From Gordionus sp. m RMFG-2023 (Eukaryota; Nematomorpha; Gordioida; Chordodea; Parachordodidae), in NCBI RefSeq assembly GCF_954871325.1, contig NC_088777.1, positions 5,929,366 through 5,993,365 of the forward strand: a stretch of 64,000 nt of DNA, given 5' to 3'. Positions 13,193-26,597 of this stretch are shown here, piece by piece. A program made the position numbers and the translations under genes. Below the pieces are notes generated by a model. It made no database searches. It worked only from the letters and a program-made list of their open reading frames with translations, and was not told where the DNA came from. The stretch's first letter is position 1. Every line of letters begins with the position of its first letter.

Positions 13193-15989
13193 TTTTTCAC
13201 TATAACTTTGGCAAAAATTAATTTATATATATATTTGGTAATAAATAAGTTTATTCCCCACTTCCTACTCATAAATTTTGAAAAATTCGAGAATTGTAAT
13301 TTTTCTGGAACTAGATTTACTTATAAAACGGCTTCAAAATATCTTCATTTTCTTTCAAGTTCAGTTATATATTTTTTTTAATACATTAATAACAATATAC
13401 AAAATATACCGTAGGAAAATTAATTCCAAAAAATGTAATTTGTCAATTAACAAAAAAGAAAACCAATTTAATAGAATATTTTAATTTTTTTTTTTTAAAT
13501 TTTTGTTATTTTTCCCCGGTTTAAATTTTTAATTTGTTTGAAAACAACCAGGTAAAAAAAAAAAATTTTTTTCTTTCCTTCTTTAAAATTTAGAGATAAA
13601 TAATATACTTTTATTTAAATCATATCTTATATCAAAAAAATAAATAAAATATATATTATTTAATTTTTTTTTAATTTAAATTTTGTTTAATTTTAAATAA
13701 GAAAAAAAAAATAATACAATGGTTTATACCGGATAACTTATGTCTTGTCCTTGTTCCTATAAGATTTAACAGCATTATATTGTAATTTTTTTGTTTTGTT
13801 TTTAAAAGTAAAGTAATGATGATGATGATTTGACCAATGGAAAATTAAGAATCAAATTTAAAATTTGTCGTTTTATACAAATTAAACTACAAAAACAAAT
13901 TTTAATTTTTTTTAAAGTGAAAATAAAAATTTAATATTTAATTTTAAAAAGTATTTTTATATATATATATTATGAAGGTGGTGATGAAATGAGGAACTGT
14001 TATATAATAATATATTTAAATTTATAAAAGATAGATTATTTAAAAATTCTTTTATTTTTATAAAAAAAAAATTTGAAAAATTAATTATTATATATTTGTA
14101 CTTATGATGATTAATATTAAGTTATTTTTTGGGATAATAAAAGTAATTATTAAGTATAAAGCTATTTCCGATATTAATTTCACAATATTATATCCAAAAT
14201 TTAAAAAAATGTTGGTTTGGTATCTTTTCAATGATGTATGTAAACTCACCTTAAATATATATTTTTTATTTTATTTTAAATATATTTATTATTATTAATA
14301 TAAAACACGTTTTTCTTTTTATTAATTTCTTTTCCATTTTAATAAAATAATTTTTATATTTTTTTCCCCTTTATTTTATTTAAAATTACTTCTTTTTTTT
14401 AATTATAATTCATTTTATTTTATTTTTTTTTGGACAATAATATATCATCCAAATTATTTTTTGTTGTAATGTATAATATAATATATATTTAACTATGTCA
14501 CACCATTAGTGTTAATCACAAGATCCTGATTATGTCATCATATTTATTGAACTCATTTTAAATATAAATAATTAAAATAAAATTCCAAATGGTAGACAAA
14601 AATAACTTTTATACTATATATAAAATAAATCATTTTCAAATTATCTAAAATACAAAGTATTATTATTATTTATTAGCTCAAATGTATAATTTTGGTTAAA
14701 GGGTGTGGCGGAAGTTCTCAATAAATTTTATATGTTTCTCCTTCAATTTATTTAATATCGATTTCGAATATCGTATTATTATTTTTCTGTTTTTTATGTC
14801 TGATCTGTATTTTTTTTAGTTTGTAATTTAGCAACATAAGATTACGCGAATAAAATTTATTTTGATATAAGGGTGTGAAAATAGCTATTTTCGCATTCCT
14901 CAAAGTTTATTTTTAAAGAACAAGATACCAAAAGGAGAATTAAGTAAAGGTCTTTGGCCATAAATTGATTCAATATTAGTTTTTGAAGTGAAATGGTAAA
15001 GGTCCCACTTTACTACAAAAATGGGATGAATTAGACCCTTTCTTCTCCCTCTAAAAGTCTACTTAAGGACATTGACACAGGGTCGTCATTTGTCACATCG
15101 TTTTATTCGAAATAAATGAATTTAGCCGAATATAATACAAAATTAAATTTAATTTTTTTAAAAAAAATTAAAATAAAATACATCATTTGGACTCCTGTTA
15201 AAATCTCTGTTTTTTTCCCCTTCTCGATTGCCAAAAAAAAATATAATTTTTAAAAAAAAATTAAAGAAAGAGGTGTGTCATTTTGGATGAACCAATTAGA
15301 TCAATTGTGATCATCATCATCATTCTCGAAGAGATCACACCATAACTTTTGACGTAGATGGATTTCCAATTAACTTAATTTAAAAAAAAAAATATACTTA
15401 AATAAATTATTATCTTTTATTTTATATAGCAAAAATTTAGCCACGTTATTTTTTAAAAAAATGTCTATATTGTATTTATTATATTTTTTTTTTGCTTATT
15501 GTTTTGTCTAGCTGACCCGCCCACTCTCCCCCAGAGAATAATCTCATCCCATCCTAATAGAATTGAGAGACGGTGCAGAGAGAGGGTTTATTAAATAGGC
15601 TCGGTTTTGTCGATTATTAAAAAAAAAAGAGGGGTAACTCATGACCTTAGTTCAAAGTTGAATTGTTCTAGCTCCAGGGCTTTGGGCCCACTGTTTGCCA
15701 GAAAGGCTCGACAACTTATTGTCAAAATTTAGAGGCTTGGGGTAATTATATTTTGGCATAAAATCTTGTGACATAGCCTATTTTTTTAAGCCCGGTTCGA
15801 ATCGCCCCTGAAGATCCTTCTTTTTTTCTAAAAAAAGAGAGAGGGGTTTTTGGGCACTGGTTTTCACAAATAACCCGCCACGGTTGGAAGTCCCGGGCTT
15901 TTAGGGTTTGACATCTACCCGTTCAAATCTAATAGTTATGGAGAAAGTGGGATTGGGTACTCAATAGATAAAAAAAATACCTCTTCTTG

Positions 15990-16216
15990 AAAAAATGTCC
16001 TGGACAAAAAAAAAGACAATGGACAAAAGTTACCCCGGACAAAAAAAAAGACAATGGGCAAAAATACCCCAATTTCTGAAAATTATTTTTTTTAAATGTT
16101 TTATAAAAGGAGAGTAAAATATTTTAAATTATGAATAGAATAGTATTTAAAATTTTTCCAAATCCTAGGGTTGATTACTCATGTCCGGATCTTTTTTGTT
16201 CAGGACACTTTTTTGT
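15990..16216. mobile_element. Short inverted-repeat element
   Basis: TGTCCTGGACAAAAAAAAAG near the left and TTTTTTGTTCAGGACA near the right are inverted, with GACAATG / GTCAATG around. AT-rich, non-coding interior. Confidence 0.6.
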
Positions 16217-17051
16217 CAATGATTCAATAAAAAATAACTTATAGACAAAGTATATAGAATAAAATTAAATTGTTTCTTTATTTTTTTTATGACTAATATA
16301 TTTAATAATTTGAAAAATTTATAAAATTTCTTTTTTTGTAATAAATAAAATAAAAATAAATAGATAATTTCAAAGGTTTAATTTATTATGGTAATTAATT
16401 TTTTTGAAACATAATTTTTATTTTAATATTTTTTTTTCAATCAAAATATATGTGTATGCTTTGATTTCTAAGCTATTAAATTGGATTCCTATCTTAATTA
16501 CTCATTCATAACTTTGACATTAGTTATTATTATTTTTTAAACAAAATATCAAATATAAAAAATGTATCATTAATATTTAACCTGAAAGATGACACACAGT
16601 CTTAGATGAGGAAGAATTTTGATGAATAGTTACCATTTAATACCACACATTGGCAGACTTAAAGTAGATTTTAGGAAAAGCGAAAATTAAATTTTACGAA
16701 GAAGAGAGATTTAAATATTCAAAAACAAGGTTATAATTATTTTAAATTTATTAAAATTTGTGGTTAAATTATTTATTTTTATTTTTTTATATATAAAAGA
16801 GATTATTATAATATCTTACGATGTCTGACTTTTTAATATGCTACGTGCGTGATTTATAGGAAGATGATGAAATTTTAAAAATAAGTTATCTTTATTTTGT
16901 GTGTTTTAACCGGTAATGTAATCTTACTCCTTCCTTTATTGTTATATATTTTTTTTTCGTATTTATCTTAATTTAATTTTAATAATTTTTTTAAATTAAA
17001 CAAAATCATAAAATTTAGAAATTTCTATGTTTAATAAAGTTAATACCGTTG

Positions 17052-17230
17052 TAGTGTTGTTAAATGGCACGATTTGAGATTATCCAAAATATTATTATAC
17101 AGACCTGAAGATTTTGCTCGCTGCTGGTATGGTACTAAGGTTAGGACATCTATTAGAGATCTCTTGAGGCTTAGGCAATATATTTCTAACAAAGATATTG
17201 AGTACAAATTGATCCATTTAATAAACGCTA
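17052..17230. mobile_element. Family A MITE, degenerate
   Basis: TAGTGTTGTTAAATGGC at the left, right end TTTAATAAACGCTA, interior CTGAAGATTTTGCTC typical of the family. No convincing target duplication. Confidence 0.65.
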
Positions 17231-17469
17231 TCCAGTTAGAAGGGTAAATAGGCCTATTTATTTTTTTTTTATCCCCCAATTTTAGTGGATTTTCATACTT
17301 ATAGAAAGAAGAAAAATACGGCTAAAACTAAAATTTAGTTTTTTTTAACCCGAAAATTTTCGCGTCACTCAAGGAAGTGAGCAGAAATAAATTGATTAGC
17401 TTCTCAATGATAAGCTGATTTTCTACTTGATCATGGGAATAGGAAACTTTTTTAGCGGTCAAACGGATA

Positions 17470-17665
17470 GCGTTGATCAAACGGCTCGATTTAAACCGAT
17501 TTATAAAAACGGAAAACTCAATATTTTAGCTTAGAAAAAAAGCTTAAACCTCGAGATTTCGCTAATAGATGCCCTAACCTTTGTGCCATCCTATGAGCTA
17601 AAATCTTCAGCGTTTTTAAAAATCGGCCCAAATCGAGTCGTTTAGACAAAATTATAAACGGTTGG
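17470..17665. mobile_element. Family A MITE, degenerate
   Basis: CGTTGATCAAACGGCTCG, AAAACTCAATATTTTAGC, CGAGATTTCGCTAATAGATG and the inverse right arm AAAAATCGGCCCAAATCGAG are all family A landmarks. Confidence 0.65.
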
Positions 17666-18500
17666 TAAATACCGAGAACCACGTTACCCTGGTCCAGGTC
17701 ATACAGAAACTGCCATTTAAAAAAAATGATATCGCTCCGTAATGATGACAAAAGTTATAACCGAGTAACCATTTTTGAGAGTCTTCGCTTTCACTAATTC
17801 AAATATTTATTTTTTTTACTTTCCAAAAAATTTGCATTCTTTTTTTTTTGTTTTTAAATCAATGGAATGTTATAAAAAAATAAATGTTTTTTTTTCTTTT
17901 AGAGGTTAAAAACCTTATTTTATCTTTAGATTAAAATGAAATAAAAATAAATAGAAGAAAAAAAAATAGTAAATAGAAGAAAAAAAAAATTATTTTTTAT
18001 TTTCGTATTAAATATAAGAAGAAAAAACGTCATTAGACACACCTTTTTATAATTGTCAATTTTTTTTTGTCGCGTTTGCTTTGGTGTTGATTATAAACGG
18101 ATCCATTTTTGGCCGATTTTTAATTAATTTTAGCCAAAATAATATCACGCCTGTCTTGAAATTTGCGTTAAAAGATGTCCAATTATTTCTAACAGAAACC
18201 TGCAGGACCGGCCCTAAGCCCGGCCCTCTGATTTCTACTATCTATGAGCAAAATATCAAGGCCTTGCCCAACATTTTTATTTGGGCCATAATATTGTGTT
18301 AGCCATTTTTAAATAAAACATTTATTTTTTTTAAAAAAAATAAATTATGACAAATAAAGTTTTTTGAACAAAATATTTGAAGATCACAGATTTTTTTTTT
18401 TGATCAAGTTATAACCTTAATTTATTTATAGATAAATCTTTCATTTTCAGAAAAAAAGGTAAAAAGATTTATTAATGTCGTATAATAAAATTATCTTCAA

Positions 18501-18907
18501 GATTGTCGTTCTCTTAGGTGGGTTCTCGAATTATATCTATTAGTTAGAAATATTTGGCTCCGAGAACATATCCTATACATACCGCTAAAATTCGTGTAAC
18601 TCCAGCTGGTTGTCGTTCTCTTAGGTGGGTTCTCGAATTATGTCTATTAGTTAGAAATTTATTTGGCTCTGAGAACATTTCCTTCCAGCTGGCTGTCGTT
18701 CTCTTAGGTGGGTTCTCGAATTATATCCATTAGTTAGAAATTTATTTGGCTCTGAGAACATTTCCTATACATACCGCTAAAATTCGTGTAACTCCAGCTG
18801 GCTGTCGTTCTCTTAGGTGGGTTCTCGAATTATGTCTATTAGTTAGAAATTTATTTGACTGAGAACATTTCCTATACATCCCGCTAAAATTCGTGTAACT
18901 CCAGCTG
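18501..18907. repeat. Tandem array, four units of about 85-110 bp
   Basis: Copies begin with TGTCGTTCTCTTAGGTGGGT at about 18504, 18609, 18693 and 18802 and continue TTATTTGGCTCTGAGAACAT and GCTAAAATTCGTGTAACTCC. The third boundary lacks the CTATACATACCGC segment, so one unit is shorter. The copies are nearly identical. Confidence 0.92.
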
Positions 18908-19983
18908 GCAGAGTCAAAAAAAAAGGCAACTTAAGTATGCAAATCAAAAATAATTGATTGATAATAAAAAAAAATTTTAAACCAATAGATCTTAACCGCT
19001 AAAATCGGTTCGGTCAAGGTTCGGTTTCGTGAGAAATAATAATAACGGTATGTTTTAACCTTTAAATACCGGTTAGATTTCAATGCAAATGTTAAGCACA
19101 AAAAAATAATAGCATTTTAAGACATATTAGGGGAGAACAGGTTAGTCGGTGTGATTTTTATCAAAATCTAGGTCCATAAAATAATTTTTGTATTAGAACT
19201 TACGCAATAACGTAAGACAGCCTAAACATCTAATCTAACCTTTTGATTCTTGTAAGAAGTAAATTTTTGTCCCCAACAAGTCCCAAATTCGAGGGCTTGT
19301 AGATTCAATTATTTTATTAAGTCTCCCATAGGACAATTAATATTATTATTTCATTATTTTTGTGGACAATGATTTATTTATATAAATATATACAATTTAC
19401 ATAAAAAATAATTCATATAAAAATGACGAAATATGACATTATTTGAATTATAAAAAAAAATGTGTAAAATCTTTAATAATATTGGCCAATAAATACTTAT
19501 TTTAAATTGTTATATGAATTGCATTATAATATATCATATTTGTAAGCATAATTTGATTGATCCGACTAGCCCTGATTCTATTAGCCCCTAGTTACTAATA
19601 TAATTATAATACCTTTTAAGAATATATTTAAACATGGTATATGATTATGAAACTTTCTGAAATGCCAAAAGAGGGTATTTTTTTTTAACTCTTCATATTT
19701 TACACATAATAAATATCCTGTTGTAAAAACATTCTGATTTTTACCTAAAAAAGACACATTTTAATCATAAAAAATTTTTTTAAAATAGCTTAGGGGTATG
19801 AAATATTTCTCGCCTCAAATATATAAATACTATACAATTACTAATACATAATTAAATTTAAATTTCTAAACATGTCCGGTTTCTAAATCTAATCCGCTGA
19901 AACGATAATGCGCCGACTTGCCCTGGTCACCCCTGCAAATATAAAATATTTCCAATATTCTCTTTATCTTCTGTCATGAAAAA

Positions 19984-20046
<63 letters not shown>

Positions 20047-20050
20047 GAAA
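19984..20050 (+). repeat. (GAAA)n microsatellite
   Basis: About 16 uninterrupted GAAA units, the complement of the CTTT type seen at 7991-8065. Confidence 0.97.
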
Positions 20051-20803
20051 GAGGAGTAGGAATAAATTGTATCGTTAACCCGGGTGGTTGGCATGGTCAA
20101 ATATCAATATACAAAATATATATTGAAAATACTCGTTGAGATTACTGTCAATCAAAATCGATTTATATTAATATGCTTTAATAGGGTTAGGAATATCAAA
20201 ATTCAAATATATTCGTAGACCTTTTTTTTATTAAAGAGGCTCAGTTCAAGTTCGGGTATAAAAAAATTTATATCGGTTCAGGTTCAGTAAATAATAACCG
20301 TTTTGAATGTTCGGTTTGGACTCCTGGTTTGAACTGGTTTACTGACCTTTTTTTAGAGGTTCGGCTAGCGAACCTTTTAACGATTCAGGGATCGACAAAT
20401 AATAACAGTTAATACCGGTTTAAAGGTTAGGATCCAGGTCCAAAATACAGTAATCTGAAAAAATAGAGGGGCAAATATGAGCCTGGAAAAAATAAATAAT
20501 AATCTCTTCTTTTCTTTTTTTGTTAAAAGGAAAACCATAATTGAAATATTTCTCCGAGATTTAGGACAAAGTATGGGTCTTAAAAAATTTAGGGCTGGAA
20601 ACGGCTCGAGTGCGCTGAAAACAAAAATTTTATAAGACCTAAAATTTATGATGGATAAGTAAATCTATCTCAATGGGAATATGTCCGGTACCATATACGC
20701 TATTTTTATTAAATATCTATGATTGGATGTCTTAATATTCGACATACCCCTTTTAACAAGGAAGGCAGAAAAGGAGGTGGAAATCAATTGGATCCTTAAA
20801 ATC

Positions 20804-20821
20804 GGGGGGGGGGGGGGGGGG
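20804..20821 (+). repeat. Poly-G run
   Basis: Eighteen consecutive G. Runs of 10 or more G or C also occur near 5320, 12831, 32280, 51744 and 62348. Confidence 0.97.
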
Positions 20822-21154
20822 TGTTTGCATTTTTCTTAGTCAAAATCGAATTGTTTTTTTCGTTTTGTTAGTTCTTCCTGGAGAGGGTGGGGACTCAGCG
20901 TTATTGGCAATGGAAGGGTTTAGAATAGAGGTGTGCAATCGACTGGATTTACCCCGAATGTCCACCGGCCCATTGTTTTAAAAATTTTTAACGCCCCCCC
21001 CCCACCCCCCAACCCCCCCCCCCCACAATGTTTGAAATCATTTAGCCTACCCACCCACGGCCACTTTAAGAATATGCGGGGGTGAACGTGCAAAAAACGT
21101 CTGGAGAAAAGGGGGAGTTATATGACTAATCAGCAGATTTGTTAAAGGATCTAG

Positions 21155-21315
21155 ATACAAATGTGGTATCTGTATCTGTATCTAGATAGATTTTTGATTA
21201 AATAATCTGTATCTAGATCTAAAAATGTGGTATCTGTATCTAGATAGATTTTTGATTAAATAATCTGTATCTAGATATTATTTTAGACGTTGTATCTGTA
21301 TCTAGATCCATTTAA
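21155..21315. repeat. Tandem GTATCTGTATCTAGAT repeat
   Basis: About three copies of a 60-bp unit (GGTATCTGTATCTAGATAGA, TTTTTGATTAAATAATC) that is itself made of GTATCT/GTATCTAGAT words. Confidence 0.85.
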
Positions 21316-21596
21316 AAAGTATTTTTTAACAACTCTGCTAATCAGTAATAGTATGACGTTACTGGAAATCACGTAATAAAAAATTTTTTTTTCAAAAAAA
21401 AAAGAAGTTTACTTGCAAATTTTGCATCTTTATTATAATGTAATTATTTCAAATTAATGACTCATAATAAAGCCTTTCAAATGATAATAATAAAAATAAA
21501 TGTTTCTAAAAAAAAATATTTTTTTAATAAAAATTCGAAAAATAAATAAATATAATGTATAAATTTGGGATTGGGGCTTGAAAATTATACATAGAC

Positions 21597-23123
21597 TAGA
21601 GGTCTGCAATGGCCGGTTTTTAGCCTACAAGCCCGTCCGCCTAAACCGCTCGAAGTCTAAATTTTTTTACCCGCCCGCCCATATATAATTTAAATAAACT
21701 CGTTCTTTTCAATTTTTGTGAGCATCTAATTTTAAAAAAAATGATTTAGTCTCAGCGCTTCATCCCTACAAAAATTTTTTTTAACAAGCCTTGCGAGGTC
21801 GGAGCTAAGCCTTCGAAGAATAACGTTAGGGAAAGATAGCATAAAATCTTCTTATCTTATCTAGCACGTTGGTCATAGACCTGCCCAAAATGAGCGAACG
21901 TGAATTTTATGAAGGCCCACTCTTCATAAAATTATGCCGATTTTTTTCTCAAGGATACCAACAAACCTTGTACCCAGTTGTATTAACTAAATGAGTGGAA
22001 CTTACCATTTCCGATATTGTAATTGTAATTTAAATAAATAATAATATAAGGCATATATATCTTATTTGTTTATTAATCTTGAATAGTTATCTTCATGATA
22101 AGGAATGAGTTAAGAATATTTGAATCTATAGACATCAAAAATCCATTTCATTTGTTAGGTTATATTCTTCCAAAAGATGAACAAAGGAGTTCAAAAAAAA
22201 AGCTATGATAATATGTTTCAACAAATAAGATCGATAGCATAAAATAAATATTTCAATTTAAATTGCGGATAAGGAATTTATTTTGATATGCAATAATAAA
22301 AATTAATATTTATCGATACTAAAAAAAAACCTTTCAGCAATGCTGATAATTCCTCGTTCAGAACAAGAACTGATTGCTGGAATTGCCAATATTTTTCTAG
22401 CTAATCTTGATAGCTTTGATAAATCTTTTTCTTGTGGTTTCCATCAAAGTAAGATATACTGTTTGAAGTATATCCTGTACTGAAGTGAGATATTTAAATG
22501 AAAAGTGAAACTATTAAATAATAAATAAAATAATTTAAATTAATTATTTATAAATTGTAAACTTAAACTAAACTAAGCAGCCTAAGATCTTGCTAAATCA
22601 TACGAAAACTCGTTACTTTTAAGAATTAAATATTTTGTTATTTCATTAGGTAATGCTCTCCTCTGTAACACAGCCGCATCTTTGCATCTGTTGTTATTTA
22701 AATTTGACGTGGATGCTAAACATTGCATAATATAATTAAATAATCTATAATTGAATTCTCTTTGCTAACGGTGAGTAATATCAGATTTTCATCCACGTTG
22801 ATGTTATACTCTTCCATGCAAATCAAATCCAACATGTATTCGATATATATATTTTTTTTTTACCTAATTAATTTCTTACGCCGACAAACATCCTCAACTA
22901 TCGTTACTTTGGTATTAAAAATGTTGAAATTTCAGGGAGTATATATTTTTCTTAAATGTTTACTTAAATAATTTTTTAAATAGTAAAAAAAAAAAGTTAT
23001 AAATTTTTTGAACCCCCCCCCACCCATATTTTAAATATTTTTCTTAACCCGCCCGCCCGTTCTACCCCGTCAGCCCACTTAAATGTGTTCGAGAGGGCTA
23101 AAACCGCCCAATGCAGACCTCTA
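21597..23123. mobile_element. hAT-like element, 1.5 kb
   Basis: Inverted termini TAGAGGTCTGCAATGGCCGG and CGCCCAATGCAGACCTCTA, with GTTTTTAGCC / GGGCTAAAAC following inward and CCCGCCCGCCC blocks at both ends. Flanking octamers agree at only 5 of 8 bases. The interior has no intact transposase; short open stretches near 22330-22480 may be remains. Confidence 0.7.
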
Positions 23124-23224
23124 ATATATATAGCTTATTGTTGCTAAAACCCAATTTGGGTCGATTTTTAATAACGGCCCGAATAAGATTTTAGCCAAAT
23201 TAATTAGAGATTCCCAAAAGAAGG

Positions 23225-23362
23225 CCCTGCCCGTACCCGGCAGAACCCGGCCCAGCGTTCCTTGATATTTTTTAAGAAAATTGGGTTGGGCCGGGTAAAA
23301 CTTTATAAAAAAAATTTCGGGCCGGGCCGGGCTTGAATAATTAGGCCCGATGCAGATCACTA
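23225..23362. mobile_element. Family D-like element inserted in a family A copy
   Basis: GC blocks (CCCGGCAGAACCCGGCCC; GGGCCGGGCCGGGC) ending ATTAGGCCCGATGCAGATCACT, between two halves of a family A sequence (23130-23224 and 23363-23435). Confidence 0.5.
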
Positions 23363-24712
23363 AAATTAATATTATGTAAGCCTGGAGATTTCGCTCATAC
23401 ACGGCAGAAAGGTTTGGAACCCTATCTTGCTTAATATTATTTTATTTAGCCTAAAATCTTAATGAATCGGACTCAGTAATAAGCAAAAAAAAGAATATAA
23501 CCTTGCGCACAGTTATTTTGAATCAATGGATCGATACCTACTCCAAATAAATAGGCGAGTTTTCTAAAAGTATCTGCTGAGCCATATTGTATCGAAATCA
23601 TAGATGCGCACAAGATATTTTTAAAAAAATATCGGCCGATATTGCGAGTATCGATTTGTTAACAAATATCGGTCTTTCTCTGGCCGAAATTTTACCTATA
23701 GGTTAAGTTGAATTGTTTAAGACTCCCTGGCTACGCGAGAATGAGGAACCGAACTATAAGCTATATGCAACATAATATCCCTAGCTAAACATTCGCTGCT
23801 AATCTTTTCTTTCCTGATATAATTTCAAATCTGGCTTTTATTTTTAAATAGAGTCCTAATTTTATGTTATAAACCTATGATTTTTGCAAAGTTTCACGTT
23901 ATTTTTATCGAATAATTTTTTTTTTAAGGTTAGAAGGCCGTGTCCAGATTTCGAATTATTTTTGATACTTATTTCTGTTCAGGGTAGGTTGGATCTTTTT
24001 TAAATTAGGAAACCCTTATTGTTGGTTTGTTTTTTCTTTTACTTTTTTAGACAGTTTAGTCGAAGCTAAATAGCCGGCTGTTTAATAATAAGTAGAATCA
24101 GGAAGCATTCTTAACATTTTTTTTAGTTGCAAAAAGTGCAGATTTCAATTATTATTTTTTATTTTAATTTTAGGTATCTTTTTTTTATGTGCAAAAGAAT
24201 CTAGACAAAAATACCCTAGCGCTGGAAGAAAAATTTCCCCGGAAAATAATGCCATCGAACAAAGAAGATACCCAAGAAAAAATACTAAATATTGTCTAAA
24301 ATTGTTCAGAAAAGTGATATTTTTTAAGAAACAAAATTATTAATTTATTTTACAAGTTTTTTAAGGGTAAAAAAAATTCTAATGCTCCTTAAAATAATAT
24401 ATTTATGATAATCTTGTACAAATCTTAGATTTATATAATTATGTTCATTTTATATATTTTTTAATCTAACTAAACACTAAATTCTGTGTTGAGACCATAA
24501 CTTTTTAATATTAGCCCTACCCATTATATGTGATTTTTTTGTATTTTTAATAGCAAATCACAATGTAATAAAGCAAATAAAAGATTTCTAAATATAACTT
24601 TTCCATTTTTATTGCTGATATGAATGTGCTGAAGAATTCAATTATCTAAAAAAAAATGCATTTTGAAAAAAAAGTGGATATATACATTATGATACCTACC
24701 AACATTAAGAGA

Positions 24713-25008
24713 CCTGCAGGCCCAAAGTTATGCCCGGATACACGGGCTGGCCCGTATTTTAATTTTTTTTAATATACCCATGCCGGGCCTAAAAATTTTT
24801 AAAAAAAAATATCCGGGCCGGGCCGTATATTTTAAAAATAAATATTTGAAATTGCCATTATTAGCTATAAAATCAAAAATAAATAAAATATATTTTTAAA
24901 AAATCCGAGTCGGACCTGTAAATTTTTTTTAAAAAATACCCAATTGGGCCGAAAAAAATTTATAAAAAAAAATCCGGGCCGGGCCGTACATACGGCATCT
25001 CTCCCGAC
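24713..25008. mobile_element. GC-block repeat, family D
   Basis: Blocks of CCGGGCCGGGCCGTA separated by AAAAATTTTTTTAAA, around an AT-rich core (AAATATTTGAAATTGCCATT ATTAGC). ACCTGCAGGCCC at one end resembles the AGGTCTGC-type ends of the hAT-like elements here. The same core recurs at 48791-49095. Confidence 0.65.
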
Positions 25009-25569
25009 AATATATTAGTCCTCTACCACCGTATCCGACTTAGATTGCTGCTTCTCTAACTAGTGGTTCGTTTCAGAAAAAGAGATCCAAAATTAGGGTT
25101 AGAACTGCCAACACCTTTCACTTGATTTCTCTTTACCCTCCAGCTGTTATTTACCAAACAAATATTTTTTTTTGTAGTCTCAAACTGTAAATAACAGTGT
25201 CCACTTCCCATATGTAAGCGTTTTTTTTAAAAAAATAAAAAACTTTCGTAAAAGGGTGTGCGCCTTATCATTAACCAAATTTTTAAGTAAGAATTGACAG
25301 ATATAACGGAAGAAATTTTTTCCTAAGCATTCGAAAAAAAAAATGATATTTTTGTTCCATGATCTTTTGTCTTAGGGGCACTTCTGCGGGATTACCGTCA
25401 GCACGAATCAATATCAAATTTTGATTATTGCGTTTAAGCAATTTTTTACCTTGGACACCCTTTAAAAAAAAATTTTCTTAAATCTTCCATTTTTTTTGTT
25501 GAAAATTTATAATTTATTAAGGCGAACTTAAGAAAATTTTCTCGGCCTATTATGAGTCAGTTCGAGTTA

Positions 25570-25775
25570 AATGTTATTAAAAGTCCGATTAAGATCCATT
25601 TTTAAATACGCGTTAGCCAAAATAATATTATTGTCAAGATTTGGCAAATAGAGGTTCCAAAAACCTTTCTGCCATATATGAGTAAAATCTCCAGGCTGGC
25701 ATAATATTATTTTGGCTAAAATCGTATTCGAGCCGTTTTTAAAAATCGACCGAAAATCGGGTTTGCTGAATTTTT
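25570..25775. mobile_element. Family A MITE, degenerate
   Basis: ATGTTATTAAAAGTCCG left, core GCCAAAATAATATTATTG and its inverse AATAATATTATTTTGGCT, right arm GAGCCGTTTTTAAAAATCG. A palindromic copy of the family. Confidence 0.65.
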
Positions 25776-26027
25776 TGTGTCCCAATCAAATACTTAAATA
25801 TTACACCTCGTGGGCCACATCGATCAATAAAGGATGTCAAATATTATAATTCATAGAATTATGTCAATGTTTTATATATGTTTTTTAGACTTGTCGAATC
25901 GATAATAATACAATTATCAAGCTTCTTCTATCCCCAGGCAAAACAAAAAAATTATTAAAATAATTCAAGAAAATTTAAAAAAGCAAAGAAATCTGTTTCA
26001 ATAAATAAAAACAATCTGATTAGTTAG

Positions 26028-26597
26028 TAGTGTTTGCAACGGTCCGGTCCGGTCTTTTTTTTTCTAAACTGGGACTGGACCGATGGACCGTTAAGTCAAA
26101 TGAGACCGGACCGTGGGACCGTCGGTCCGGTCCGGTCCAGGCGGTCCGGTCCCACCTAAAAAAATTTTTTTTATAAAGCTACAAAAGTTTTATTCTGCAT
26201 TTAAATTTATTAAAAATGAATAGTTAAATTACCCTATTAATATTTCAATTATATCATCAATTCATTTTTATTATATTATACACAAATGCCTAATCAAAGA
26301 AGAATATAAAAAGTAAACTATGAATATTGAATTTAGAATATAAAAAGTAAACGATGAATTAGATATTATATAGTGTTAGGCATTAAATAATCATATTTAA
26401 TATGTTCATGTACATACACATTAACTATAAAGCAATTTATAGTAAACTTTTATATTCTTTAATCGGTCTTCGGTCGGACCGGACCGGACCGTGTTGTTGG
26501 ACGGGACCGTCCCATAGGACCGAAAAGTCTAATAAGACCGGACTGACCGGACCGGACCGTCGGTCCGACCGGTCGGACCGGACCGTTGCAAACACTA
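26028..26597. mobile_element. Complete non-autonomous hAT element with GGTCCGG-rich ends
   Basis: 570 bp with termini TAGTGTTTGCAACGGTCCGG / CCGGACCGTTGCAAACACTA and an exact 8-bp target duplication TTAGTTAG (26020-26027, 26598-26605) of hAT type. About 120 bases at each end are built of repeated GGTCCGG/CCGGACC; the centre is plain AT-rich DNA without a transposase. Confidence 0.92.

Noticed and set aside
15775-15815. GGTTCGAATCGCCCC as a possible tRNA B box
   Set aside because: No acceptor stem or A box at the right distance; it lies in repeat sequence.
17518-17751. Minus-strand open frames at 17.0-17.8 kb
   Set aside because: Both coincide with family A MITE copies.
20400-21080. Long G and C runs as possible telomeric or quadruplex repeats
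   Set aside because: They are simple homopolymers in transposon-like ends, not (TTAGGG)n or another telomere unit.
23121-23402. Minus-strand open frame of 93 codons, Pro/Ala-rich
   Set aside because: It reads through GC blocks of a family D-like element and a family A MITE.
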